Shown in pieces: positions 41,129 to 50,200 of a stretch of 64,000 nt of DNA. Position 1 is the first letter of the stretch. The number at the start of each line of letters is the position of its first letter. The notes beneath the pieces were generated by a model that was given only the letters and a program-made list of their open reading frames with translations, searched no databases and was not told the origin of the DNA. The position numbers were made by a program, and so were the translations under genes. This stretch comes from JAHELQ01 sp965603365 (GTDB lineage: Bacteria; Acidobacteriota; Aminicenantia; UBA2199): the NCBI GenBank assembly GCA_965603365.1, contig CBFDCR010000003.1, forward strand, positions 65,401 to 129,400, read 5' to 3'.

Positions 41129-41800
41129 TCAGGAAAGGCGCAGGAGGGTAACGATGGCCGCACAGATGATCAGGGCGGTGGGGGAGAGGGCGTATTGGAG
41201 TTTTCCCGGGGCGCCGGCCTTGATGAAGCGAGTTTCAAAGGCTGCCATTTTTGTTCCCAGCCAGAAGCCCAGGGGAACGGCCACGAAGGACGCCAGCACG
41301 GCAAAGTGGATGTAATAGAGCGACAGGGGATAGGTTGTGCCGGGCGCCGCACAGGCGGAAACACCGGTGGCATACCCGACCAGGGGGAACAGGTTGGCGG
41401 CCGCTGCCGCAGTCATACCGCCCAGGAGGGCCTGGCCAAATGGCTTCTGGCTCAGCTTCTCTTTGATGATAGAGACCAGGACGACAAAGGCGATTGCTTC
41501 CATGAAAAAGGCAAAGATCGGGTTGCCGATGGCGCCGTGTTGAATGGGCAGGGAGAGGAGCAGGGCGTCGAACAATTTGAAAATCGAGGCGATGAATACC
41601 ATCAGGAACACCCCAAATACCCGCCTGGATACTGCCCAACCGGCGGCCAGGAAAAGGAGAGCGGCTCCGGTCATTAAAGAGCCGGAAACAGCGGCGGCAC
41701 AACTGCGCAGTCCCATGCCCAATGCCGCTTCCGAAAGCCCCCAAACAGACCCCAATATGATCAACATACCGAAGTGTGATCCACTATCCGATTTATGCAT
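41129..41800 (-). CDS. Polytopic membrane protein of unknown function
   Basis: A 223-residue integral membrane protein with six or seven hydrophobic helices (FGMLIILGSVWGLSEAALG, GSLMTGAALLFLAAGWAV, GVFLMVFIASIFKLFDALL, FFMEAIAFVVLVSII, ALSPTALIICAAIVTLL). The repeated small residues are reminiscent of small-molecule or cofactor uptake proteins, but no family was recognised. The ATG at 41800 is preceded by AAGGAGG; the six codons upstream are rejected. It lies upstream of and in line with the molybdenum hydroxylase pair (44-bp gap), so a linked role is possible. Confidence 0.7.
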   Translation of the reverse strand: MHKSDSGSHFGMLIILGSVWGLSEAALGMGLRSCAAAVSGSLMTGAALLFLAAGWAVSRRVFGVFLMVFIASIFKLFDALLLSLPIQHGAIGNPIFAFFMEAIAFVVLVSIIKEKLSQKPFGQALLGGMTAAAAANLFPLVGYATGVSACAAPGTTYPLSLYYIHFAVLASFVAVPLGFWLGTKMAAFETRFIKAGAPGKLQYALSPTALIICAAIVTLLRLS

Positions 41801-41919
41801 ACCTACCTCCTTGTGCAAACATTATTTTATCGTTCACCTTGCCACAATCATACACTCATTTAAACTTATTTGCAACACTTTCCAGGCATAAAGAACCCCG
41901 GTTTTTCGGTTAATTTGAT

Positions 41920-41948
41920 TTGCAATTGGGGGTTTGATTGTTTATAAT
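41920..41948 (+). promoter_or_regulatory. Promoter of the first RiPP precursor
   Basis: TTGCAA (41920-41925), 17-bp spacer, TATAAT (41943-41948), about 46 bp before the precursor ATG, which has AGGAGG four bases upstream. Confidence 0.7.
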
Positions 41949-41994
41949 ATTATTCTGTTTTTTTGGAGATGTATTGTAAAAATTAGGAGGAACC

Positions 41995-42186
41995 ATGAAA
42001 CAAAAGAGATTTAACAAAAAACTGGGACTTAACAAAGAGACCATTGTCAGGTTGGACGGGGAGAAAGCGGCCGGTGTGAGGGGCGGCGGACCTACTTATG
42101 CCTTTACCTACGGGCCTTATAGTTGTGTCAACCATAATTCATGCTTCTCCATCCCCGACACCGGCTGCATGATCCACTGCGAATAA
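41995..42186 (+). CDS. Lanthipeptide-like RiPP precursor 1
   Basis: A 63-residue precursor peptide. The leader contains KKLGLNKETIVRLDGE and ends at RGG, matching the class I lanthipeptide-type leader (KL-x-L-NK-x-TI-x-x-L ... GG). The probable core of ~31 residues (starts GPTYAF, ends MIHCE) has four Cys plus several Ser/Thr, the raw material for thioether rings. No LanB, LanC, LanM or protease gene lies nearby, so maturation enzymes must be elsewhere. A small lipoprotein gene follows 63 bp downstream. The leader is shared with the peptide at 52735. Confidence 0.75.
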   Translation: MKQKRFNKKLGLNKETIVRLDGEKAAGVRGGGPTYAFTYGPYSCVNHNSCFSIPDTGCMIHCE

Positions 42187-42249
42187 CACTGCCCGACTCC
42201 CCATACCCCCACCCCGCTTATAAGTCATTTAGTTTAAGGAGAAAACAAA

Positions 42250-42654
42250 ATGCACAGAACTTTCGGAAAGCTATTTTTAGCTATAGGCATCTCTTTATTC
42301 ATGTTTACCAGTGGTTGCGATTCGATCGGTCAGAAGTCACCGTCACAAGTGGTGATTGCGGCCTATATGGCTGCGAACGAAGGTAAATATTCAGAGACCG
42401 AAAAATACCTCTCATCCATAGTCCTAAAGTTTTTTAAGATAGCCCCGAAGGCGGGTGTTGGCGGTAGTATAATTAGTTTATGGGACAGGGCGACTCGCTA
42501 TGGCACAATCCGGAGAATTGAAATATTAGGGGAGAAAGTACGAGGAATAAGGGCAACAGTTTCTTTTCGCATCCATTTTAAAGATGGAAAAACGAACGAT
42601 GAAAAATTACCACTTATCAAAGAAGATGGCCAATGGAAAATCACAACCGCCTAA
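42250..42654 (+). CDS. Small lipoprotein with NTF2-like/DUF4878-type domain
   Basis: A 134-residue lipoprotein with signal FGKLFLAIGISLFMFTSGC and lipidated Cys. The mature region begins SPSQVVIAAYMAANEGKYSE, a helix typical of DUF4878/NTF2-like proteins, then beta strands ending LPLIKEDGQWKITTA, the characteristic close of such domains. AAGGAG precedes the ATG. It is in line with the RiPP precursor, so an immunity or surface role for that peptide is possible but only inferred. Confidence 0.72.
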   Translation: MHRTFGKLFLAIGISLFMFTSGCDSIGQKSPSQVVIAAYMAANEGKYSETEKYLSSIVLKFFKIAPKAGVGGSIISLWDRATRYGTIRRIEILGEKVRGIRATVSFRIHFKDGKTNDEKLPLIKEDGQWKITTA

Positions 42655-42705
42655 GTCAGTAAAACCACAAAATTTTCGCCTGTCCCTTATAATCTTATAA
42701 TAATA

Positions 42706-43050
42706 TTATAGATCCAGGCAGTATCGAATTGTATCTTCAACTTTGTCCATTAATTCAACAGAGAGTTTCCCGGCTGGCTTAGAGGGAAACCGATCTGGGT
42801 CCAGAGATCTAATTTGAAAGCATAAAAAAACAGTTTCCATTGGTAGACCGCTAACCTCGGCAGATATTCGGACATTGGTAGGATAATCTTTGGAGATATT
42901 TTCACCTTTGGTTCCCACAACAACTGTTACCACCAAAGGGAGCTTATTGATAGTATCTTTGGATATTACCAGAACAGGGCGTTTACCCGATTGCTCTCTA
43001 CCTCTAATAGGATTCAAGTCCACGAAATAGATCTCACCTCTACAAATCAC
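42706..43050 (-). CDS. MazF/PemK-family toxin (second pair)
   Basis: A 114-residue MazF-family endoribonuclease: CRGEIYFVDLNPIRGREQSG, KRPVLVISKD, a VVTVVVGTKG strand, GLPMETVFLCFQIRSLDPDR. The N-terminal RGEIYFVDLNP and the KRPVLVIS segments match the family closely. It abuts the upstream antitoxin gene (one-base overlap). It differs clearly from the pair at 17400. Confidence 0.92.
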   Translation of the reverse strand: MICRGEIYFVDLNPIRGREQSGKRPVLVISKDTINKLPLVVTVVVGTKGENISKDYPTNVRISAEVSGLPMETVFLCFQIRSLDPDRFPSKPAGKLSVELMDKVEDTIRYCLDL

Positions 43051-43286
43051 TAAATCTCCTCCAATCCATCCGATTCCGTTTGAGCGAACTCTTCATTTAT
43101 TTCTTTTAATTCCCGTTGGATTTCTGGGTCCGAAGCCATAGCTGCCAATTGAGTCTCTATCATATCGCCCCTATTTTGGCTACTTTTTCTTAAACGATGG
43201 ATGATTTTCTCCATTAACATGAGTTGATCGTTTTGGGGCAGCATACTGATTTCTTTTTCAATCTGAGACAAATTTGTTACACTCAT
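43050..43286 (-). CDS. Antitoxin of the second MazF pair
   Basis: A 78-residue antitoxin-like protein: MSVTNLSQIEKEISMLPQN, QLMLMEKIIHRLRK, then an acidic tail (EEFAQTESDGLEEI) expected to bind the toxin. GGAGG stands seven bases before this ATG; in-frame codons upstream are rejected. It is first in the operon and overlaps the toxin gene by one base. Confidence 0.8.
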   Translation of the reverse strand: MSVTNLSQIEKEISMLPQNDQLMLMEKIIHRLRKSSQNRGDMIETQLAAMASDPEIQRELKEINEEFAQTESDGLEEI

Positions 43287-43308
43287 ATTGCTTCCTCCCA
43301 TGCTAGAA

Positions 43309-43337
43309 AATGTATCATAATACCCATTATAAGTCAA
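43309..43337 (-). promoter_or_regulatory. Promoter/operator of the second MazEF-type operon
   Basis: On the minus strand TTGACT (43332-43337), 17-bp spacer, TACATT (43309-43314). The spacer holds an inverted repeat ATAAT-GGGT-ATTAT, a likely autoregulatory operator. Confidence 0.6.
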
Positions 43338-43510
43338 ATGATAGAAAAGAGGGGGCGGTGCGACAAAACGTTAAACTGTGTGGTATAATACTTCGGTGAA
43401 GAGAGTACGAATAACACATATTTCATAGTTTGAGATCGATGGGGTAGCCGTTCTTCCTTCATTCCCACCCAAAGACGACACCCAAACACTCCATTTTTTT
43501 CATAATACCG

Positions 43511-43570
43511 GGGTATTTGGGACAGCGATAGGGTATTTCCGGCATCGCCGGGGTATTTTTGGCAGGGTAG
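43511..43570. repeat. 20-bp tandem repeat array (three units)
   Basis: GGGTATTT recurs at 43511, 43531 and 43551, each heading a 20-bp unit (continuing GGGACAGCGATA, CCGGCATCGCCG, TTGGCAGGGTAG), with a partial fourth unit GGGTTGTGGGG. It lies directly upstream of the -10 box of rlmD. The remainder of the 43338-43510 gap shows only a stray TATAAT (43393-43398) and no gene. Confidence 0.7.
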
Positions 43571-43608
43571 GGGTTGTGGGGTTGGTTTTAAAATGGGGGG
43601 AATTTTGT

Positions 43609-43614
43609 TATAAT
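43609..43614 (+). promoter_or_regulatory. -10 box of rlmD, very short leader
   Basis: TATAAT ends nine bases before the rlmD ATG, so transcription would begin at or within about three bases of the start codon. No ribosome binding site and only a weak -35 are visible; the tandem array occupies the upstream region. Confidence 0.55.
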
Positions 43615-43623
43615 GCGACTCCA

Positions 43624-44859
43624 ATGGAATGTGAAGAGTGCCAGCGCGGCGTGGTGGAACAGATCGTCAACGGCGGTTGGGGATTGGTGCGCAGTGAGGC
43701 GGGGGTGGTGTTTTTGCATTTTGTCCTGCCCGGAGAAGAGGTGGCTTACCGGATCAAGGAGCGGGCCAAAGGCCTCCTCTGGGGCGAACTGGTCGAGGTG
43801 TTGACCCCCTCGGCCCAGCGGGTCGATCCCCCCTGTCCCTATTACGGCACCTGCGGCGGCTGTGCCTTCCAGCATATCGATTACGCCTTTCAATTGCAAA
43901 TCAAAAAAGAAATTTTGCGGAGCGACCTGCAGCGCATCGGTAAATTCCCGATGGCCGAGATTAAGGTGAAGGCATCGCCGGTCTTTCACTACCGGATGCG
44001 TACCAGGTGGAAGGGCTGTACCGACGGCCGCCTTGGGCTGGTTGAGAAGGGTACGGTCCGGGTATTTCCCATTGACCGCTGCCTGCTCTTGCCCGAACCG
44101 GTCAACGATTTTCTCACGCAGTGGAACCGCGCTGCCCATCCGCCCCTGTTTGTGCAGCAGGATATGCTGTGGAATCCCACGGATGAGAAAATTTACATAT
44201 ACCTGACCCCCCCGCCGGCTGGGCAGGGGCGGCAAAGACTAAAAGAATTCCCCCAGGTCTCTTTTTCCTGGCAGGGAAACGAAAAGGCCGGGGTATCGGC
44301 GCTGGGGATAAAAGATTGGACTTTTCAGGTGTCACCGGCGGCCTTCTTCCAGGTCAACCGCTTCCAGTGGGATAACATGTTGAACCTGGTGGAACAGTAT
44401 TTTGAAGAGGCGCAAACAGCTATCGATCTCTACTCCGGCGTGGGATTTTTTATTCCCCTGCTGAAAAAATTTTATCGGCAGGTGATGGGGGTGGAGAGCC
44501 ACGGCCTGTCGGTGCAGTTGGCAAAAAAGGCCTTCCCGGCGGCCGCATTTTTCAGGCTAACGGCGGAGAAGTTCCATTTTCCCGGGGCGGACATCATGCT
44601 CTGCGATCCCCCCCGGTCGGGTCTGTCGAAATCTGTCATTCAACAGATTTTAAAAAAGAAGTACCGGCGGCTGATTTATATTTCCTGTTCATCCGCCAGC
44701 TATGCCCGGGATTTAAAGATACTCAGGGAAGGGGGGTACCGGTTGGCCGATATCAATCTTTTAGACCTGTTTCCCCACACCCCCCATTTAGAGATCGTCT
44801 CGCTGTTTGTTTTGGATAGATTAATCGTTAAAAGAGAAAATAATACACATATCTGTTGA
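43624..44859 (+). CDS. rlmD: 23S rRNA (uracil-5)-methyltransferase, RlmD/RumA family
   Basis: A 411-residue RNA m5U methyltransferase. An N-terminal TRAM-like domain (~1-65) is followed by iron-sulfur Cys C71, C77 and C80 in CPYYGTCGGC. The SAM-binding segment is AIDLYSGVGFFIPLL, motif IV MLCDPPRSGLS and the catalytic Cys motif YISCSSASYARDL. The family methylates uracil in 23S rRNA or tRNA (RlmD, RlmC, TrmA); RlmD is the closest fit because of the cluster and TRAM domain, but the target is not certain. No ribosome binding site. Confidence 0.85.
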   Translation: MECEECQRGVVEQIVNGGWGLVRSEAGVVFLHFVLPGEEVAYRIKERAKGLLWGELVEVLTPSAQRVDPPCPYYGTCGGCAFQHIDYAFQLQIKKEILRSDLQRIGKFPMAEIKVKASPVFHYRMRTRWKGCTDGRLGLVEKGTVRVFPIDRCLLLPEPVNDFLTQWNRAAHPPLFVQQDMLWNPTDEKIYIYLTPPPAGQGRQRLKEFPQVSFSWQGNEKAGVSALGIKDWTFQVSPAAFFQVNRFQWDNMLNLVEQYFEEAQTAIDLYSGVGFFIPLLKKFYRQVMGVESHGLSVQLAKKAFPAAAFFRLTAEKFHFPGADIMLCDPPRSGLSKSVIQQILKKKYRRLIYISCSSASYARDLKILREGGYRLADINLLDLFPHTPHLEIVSLFVLDRLIVKRENNTHIC

Positions 44860-45011
44860 AATATTGACACAATTCCGTTAAAATTATGATTTAATTTACA
44901 TTAAGAAATCACGATGATATTATTAGATAGATCCGGTCAGACTTTTATCACAGTTACCCTATTAAATCTGGAACACCGTTGTTCCCGGTTAAGGACGAGA
45001 AAGGAGGAAAC

Positions 45012-45392
45012 ATGGAACCGAATGAGAAGGAAATATGGATAGGGGAAAGCAAGCTGTATCTCGGTGACGGCAACATACTCTATGTCGAGATCGTCGGCGA
45101 TTTGACCGATGACATGGCCGTGCCCTTAAAAGAGGGAATGCTGCGGCTGATGAATATGGTGAAAGGTCAAGTGAATGTACTGGCTGATCTTAATAGGGCC
45201 GGTAAACCGTCGGCCGAAGTCAAGAAGAGGGGAAAGGAGGTGGCAGAAAATGAAAAAACCGGCAAGGGGGCCATGTTTGGACTGCATCCGGTGGCCAGGG
45301 TGATCGCCTCCTTCTGGATGGGCATGGCCCGGAATGAAAAGGTGCGTTTTTTCAAGACCAGGGCAGAGGCGCTTTCGTGGTTGAAAGATTGA
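45012..45392 (+). CDS. SpoIIAA/STAS-like protein 1
   Basis: A 126-residue cytosolic protein of the SpoIIAA-like type (alpha/beta, STAS-related): KEIWIGESKLYLGDGNILYV, NVLADLNRAGKPSAEVKKRG, ARVIASFWMGMARNEKVRFF, KTRAEALSWL. STAS-like proteins often act as anti-anti-sigma factors or small signalling adaptors. GGAGG precedes the ATG. It heads the signalling cluster (45-52.7 kb); a TTGACA at 44864-44869 may be its -35 box, but the -10 is poor. It is about half identical to the next gene, clearly a tandem duplicate. Confidence 0.75.
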   Translation: MEPNEKEIWIGESKLYLGDGNILYVEIVGDLTDDMAVPLKEGMLRLMNMVKGQVNVLADLNRAGKPSAEVKKRGKEVAENEKTGKGAMFGLHPVARVIASFWMGMARNEKVRFFKTRAEALSWLKD

Positions 45393-45411
45393 ACGGATGG
45401 GGAGGCAGAAA

Positions 45412-45846
45412 ATGGCTGGAAAGGATAGAGAAATCTGGGTGGGGCAAAACTGGCTCTACCTGGGTGAAGACAACATTTTACATGTGATTGGTGGTGGGGA
45501 TGTGGACGAAGAGATGGCGATTAAGCTTAAAGAAGTCGTCCTTAAAAATTTTTTTAACCTTGAAGAACTTAAAGGGGAAAGGGTTTCCACCCTGATAGAT
45601 GTTAACAAGGCCGGCCGGCAATCGTCAAAGGCACGGAAGATATGGAAAGAGTTGGTTGAACATGAAAAAACAGGGAAAATTGCCTTTTGCGGCCTGCACC
45701 CCGTTGCCAGTGTTATAGCCGCTTTTGTGATGGGGATTTGCCGGAAGGAAGACATGCGTTTTTTCAAGACCAGGGCAGAGGCGATTTCATGGCTAAAGGA
45801 GAAAGAAGCAGGGCATCGGGAAGAAGTAAACGATGGATGTGAATAA
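45412..45846 (+). CDS. SpoIIAA/STAS-like protein 2 (tandem paralogue)
   Basis: A 144-residue paralogue of the preceding gene: EIWVGQNWLYLGEDNILHV, STLIDVNKAGRQSSKARKI, HPVASVIAAFVMGICRKE, FFKTRAEAISWLKE. The start follows GGAGG by six bases; five upstream codons are rejected. It overlaps the histidine kinase start by 14 bp, so it is translationally linked with that kinase and may modulate it. Confidence 0.75.
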   Translation: MAGKDREIWVGQNWLYLGEDNILHVIGGGDVDEEMAIKLKEVVLKNFFNLEELKGERVSTLIDVNKAGRQSSKARKIWKELVEHEKTGKIAFCGLHPVASVIAAFVMGICRKEDMRFFKTRAEAISWLKEKEAGHREEVNDGCE

Positions 45847-47281
45847 GATGAAAGCAGAGCGTATCAGCGACATGATTGAAGTCATCGTGAAGGTGGCCCG
45901 GGGAGACTATTCCGTCCAGGTGAAGCTTTCGGGTGAGTACGACGATATCGATTCCCTGGCGGTGGGGATCAATATGATGATCGACGATCTGAAAACCGGC
46001 ACGGTGAGACACGAGTATGTGGAAAATAGATTGACGGGAATCTTAGACGCTGTCCGGGGGTTGGTCCGAAGTGATTACTCGGCCGCCTGTGAATTGGGTG
46101 AAGAGAACGACGGTTTCGATGCCCTCGCCATGGGCATCAACATGATGATCGATGATATCAGGCAGTCGCAGGAGGCGCTGCGGGAGAGCAAGGAGAATCT
46201 ATCTGCCATTCTAAACAGCATCGGTGATGCGGTGATTGCTGCCGATGTTAAAGGTAATGTGATCTTCCTGAACCCGGTGGCCGAGAGTTTAACCGGCTGG
46301 ACACAGCCAGAGGCTGCCGGGAAGCTTGTAAAAGAGGTTTTTCACATTGCCAACGAAGAGACCGGGGAAGAGGTCGAAAACCCGGTAACAAAGGTGCTGC
46401 AGGAAGGTAATGTCGTCGGCCTGGCCAATCGCACCATTCTGTTGCCCAGAGACGGAACCAGAGTTCCTATTGACGACAGCGGCGCGCCGATCAAAGACGG
46501 TAAGGGAAACATTACCGGCGTTGTCCTGGTCTTCCGGGACATCAGTGAACGCCAGGCTTTGCAGGAGCAGTTGGTGCGCCAGGAGAAGCTGGCGGTGCTG
46601 GGCGAGCTGGCCGGTGGGGTGGGCCATGAACTGCGCAATCCCCTGGGGGCAATTAAAAACGCCGCCTATTTTCTCAACATGGTCCTGGAGCGGCCCGATC
46701 CGGAGATCAAGGAGACGCTGGGTATCCTGGAGAAGGAAGTGGCAAACTGCGAGAGGATCATCGCCGGCTTGCTGGATTTCGCCCGGGCCCGGGCGCCGCT
46801 GCGGCGCAAGGTGGGAATCGCCGAGGTACTCCGGCAGGTGCTGTCCGGAATCAATGTACCGGGAAACATCGCGGTGAAAAACCGGGCGATCGAATCGCTG
46901 CCCGTTATTTTAGCCGATCCCGATCAACTGGCCCAGGTCTTCGCCAACATTGTAATCAATGCCGTCCAGGCCATGCCCGAAGGCGGCGAATTGTTCATTA
47001 ATTCGGAAGCCTCAGATCAAGAATGGCTAGCCGTTTCGGTTACGGACACCGGGGTGGGCATCCCCCCGGAGAACCTGGAGAAGATCTTCGAGCCGCTGTT
47101 TACCAGCAAGGCCAAGGGAATCGGCCTGGGCATGGCCATCAGCCGGACCTTTGCGGAGGGACACGGCGGCAGCATCGAAGTCCGGAGCCGGGTAGGCAAG
47201 GGCAGCACCTTTACCGTAACGCTGCCGGTGGGTGAAAAAAAGAAGGCCCATATGGAGAAGAGAGGTAAGGTTCAGAGGTGA
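45833..47281 (+). CDS. Soluble PAS sensor histidine kinase
   Basis: A 482-residue kinase without transmembrane segments. Two successive HAMP-like modules (~10-60 and ~65-115, each containing D-x-LA-x-GINMMIDD) are followed by a PAS domain (~120-245, AILNSIGDAVIAADVKGNVI), HisKA with H265 in GHELRNPLGAIKN and an HATPase with N box NIVINAVQAM, DTGVGIPPENLEKIFEPLF and GIGLGMA. The ATP domain is nearly identical to that of the next gene at the DNA level. It overlaps the SpoIIAA-like gene upstream and the next kinase by 4 bp. Confidence 0.9.
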   Translation: MDVNKMKAERISDMIEVIVKVARGDYSVQVKLSGEYDDIDSLAVGINMMIDDLKTGTVRHEYVENRLTGILDAVRGLVRSDYSAACELGEENDGFDALAMGINMMIDDIRQSQEALRESKENLSAILNSIGDAVIAADVKGNVIFLNPVAESLTGWTQPEAAGKLVKEVFHIANEETGEEVENPVTKVLQEGNVVGLANRTILLPRDGTRVPIDDSGAPIKDGKGNITGVVLVFRDISERQALQEQLVRQEKLAVLGELAGGVGHELRNPLGAIKNAAYFLNMVLERPDPEIKETLGILEKEVANCERIIAGLLDFARARAPLRRKVGIAEVLRQVLSGINVPGNIAVKNRAIESLPVILADPDQLAQVFANIVINAVQAMPEGGELFINSEASDQEWLAVSVTDTGVGIPPENLEKIFEPLFTSKAKGIGLGMAISRTFAEGHGGSIEVRSRVGKGSTFTVTLPVGEKKKAHMEKRGKVQR

Positions 47282-50200
47282 GAAACACAGCCCCGGTCTT
47301 TCTTTTTTTCCTGTGTCTAACCGGGACTATCTCCCCGGAGAGCGGCACCGTTCGCTTCGAGGGTATCTCTATAGATGATGGCCTTTCCCAGAGTACGATA
47401 TTTTGCCTCCTGCAGGACAGCAAGGGCTTCCTGTGGATTGGCACCCAGGACGGTCTCAATAAATACGACGGCTACTGCTTTCATGTATTCAAAAGGGACC
47501 CCGATGACACCAACAGCTTGAGTTACAATTGGGTCACCGCCATTTATGAGGATGATTCGGGCATGATCTGGATCGGCACCAACGGCGGCGGGTTGAATCG
47601 ATTCGATCCTAAAAAAGAGAGGTTTTTTCGTTATCCGGTCAGGCAGGGCGATCCCGGCTGCATCCATAACGGATCGATAAGGGCCATTTACCAGGATTCC
47701 GGCGGTGCCATCTGGGTCGGTACCGGAGGCGGACTTGTTAAGCTAATCCTGGAGGCGGATCTGCAAAATCCCGGGATCAAAGCGGTGAGAATCACCAGCT
47801 TCCGGCACAATCCCGGCGATCCCCGCAGTCTGAAAGATGACCTGGTTAACTCTATTTTAGAAGATCGCACCGGCTTGCTCTGGATTGGCACCGGCGGCGG
47901 CCTCGACAGGTTTGATAAAGAAACCGGCGACTTCAGCCATTATACCCACATCCCCGGCCAGCCCACCAGCCTGAGTCACAGCGGGATAACTACAATTTAT
48001 GAAGATCGGGCCGGCCTGCTCTGGGTCGGCACCGGCGGCGGTCTTAATGTTATGGATAGGGCGACCGGGGAGTTTAAACGTTACCGGCACGACCCCGTTG
48101 ACCCCCACAGCCTGAGCAGTGGCCGGGTGAGCGGCATTGTCGAAGACCGCTCGGGCTTTCTCTGGATCAGCACCATGGGCGGCGGCCTCAACAAATTTAA
48201 TAAAAAAGACGAGACCTTTACCCATTATCGCCATATCCCCGCTGACCCTTACAGCCTGAGCTTCGACCATGTCAACTGCATCCTTGAAGACCGGTCCCGC
48301 ATACTCTGGGTCGGTACCTCGGGCAAAGGGTTGAATAAGTTTGACCGGGAAGACAACTTTGAGCTTTACCGCTGGGACCCCAACAATGCCAACAGCTTGA
48401 GTGACAGTTATGTCTATGCCATCTATGAAGACCGTTCCGGTATACTCTGGGTGGGAACTTCTGGCGGCGGGCTCGATAGACTGGACCGCCGAACCGGTAC
48501 TTTTACCCATTTTCGCCACGATGCCGACGTGCCGGGCAGCCTGAGTAACAATGCCGTACATGCAATTTTTGAAGATCGCGCCGGTGTACTCTGGGTGGGA
48601 ACCGGTGGCGGCGGGTTGGATAAGTTTAACCGCCGGACCGGGGCATTCAGCCATTTTCGTCACCTTGCCGGTGATCCGGCCAGCCTGAGCTGCAATTCCA
48701 TCCGCTCGATTTTGGAAGACAGCGCCGGTGTACTCTGGGTGGCTACCGCCGGCGGGGGCTTGAACAAATTTGATCGCAGCAGCGGGACGTTTATCCACTA
48801 TCACCGGATAGAAGACAATGCCAACAGCCTTGTTGACGATTATGTCAACGTCATCTATGAAGCGCCCACGGAACCCGGCGTTCTGTGGATCGGCACCCGG
48901 CATGGAGGACTGAACCGCTTCGATACCCCTAAACAGGTCTTTAGCCGATTCAAAACGAATCCCCGTGATTCTAACAGCCTAAGCAGCAATTTTATCCTGT
49001 CCGTTTATGAGGATAGTGCCGGTACACTCTGGGTGGGGACCCTGGGCGGGGGCTTAAATAAGCTGATCGGTCCCAGGGGCGAGGGTGAAGGAATCGGGTT
49101 TGTTCGTTACACCGAAAAGAACGGGCTGGCCAACAATTCTATCTATGGTATATTGGAAGACTCTGGCGGCCAACTGTGGATGAGTACCAATAAAGGGATC
49201 TCAAGGTTCGATCCTGGAAGCGAGACGTTTAAAAACTATGATGTCAAAGACGGGCTGCAGGGCAATGAATTTAACAGCGGGGCCTACCACAAAAGCAAAA
49301 GCGGCGAGATGTTTTTCGGCGGCGTGAAGGGGCTTAATGCTTTTTATCCCGACGATGTAAAGGTGAATCCCCATATCCCGCCTATCGTGATCACCGACTT
49401 TAAAATAGCCCATAAGCCGGTTGTCATTGGAGCCGATTCACCGCTGAAGCAATCTATCACCTGGACCGAAGAAATAAAATTGTCTTATAAACAAAATGTC
49501 CTCTCTTTTGAATTTACTGCCCTGGATTTGGACATACCGGAAAATAACAAATACGCCTATATAATGGAGGGCTTTGAAAGAGAGTGGAATTATACCGATT
49601 CTGACAAACGGTTTGCCTATTATACAAACCTGGACGCCGGAGAGTATGTGTTCCGTGTCAGGGGTACAAACAATGACGGTATCTGGAATAACGAAGGCAC
49701 GGCGGTAAAAATAACCATTATACCGCCGTGGTGGCGAACCTGGTGGTTCCGGATTTTCGTTATAATGGCTGTGTCGGTGTTGATCATATCGGTTTATAGG
49801 ATCAGGACACAGGCGATCAAAAAGAGAAGTCGCCAACTCCAGGAGATCAATGAGGCCTTGAATAGACAGATCGCCGAGAGGAAGGTGTTGGAGGAGCGGG
49901 TGGTGCGCCAGGAGAAGCTGGCGGTGCTGGGCGAACTGGCCGGCGGGGTGGGTCACGAACTGCGCAACCCGTTGGGCTCGATTAAGAACACCGCCTATTT
50001 TCTCAATATGGCCCTGGATCAACCGGATCCGGAGGTTAATGAGTCGCTGGGAATCCTGGAAAAGGAAGTGGCAAACTGTGAGAGGATTATCGCCAGCCTG
50101 TTGGATTTTGCCCGGGCCCGGACGCCGCTGCGGCGTCAGGTGAATATCAATGAAGTCCTCCAGGGGGTGCTGTCTAATATCAAAATACCGGGAAATATCG

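Noticed and set aside
47857..48903. 348-codon minus-strand frame in the propeller kinase
   Set aside because: It mirrors the repeated Reg_prop codons (G-rich repeats) and has no ribosome binding site.
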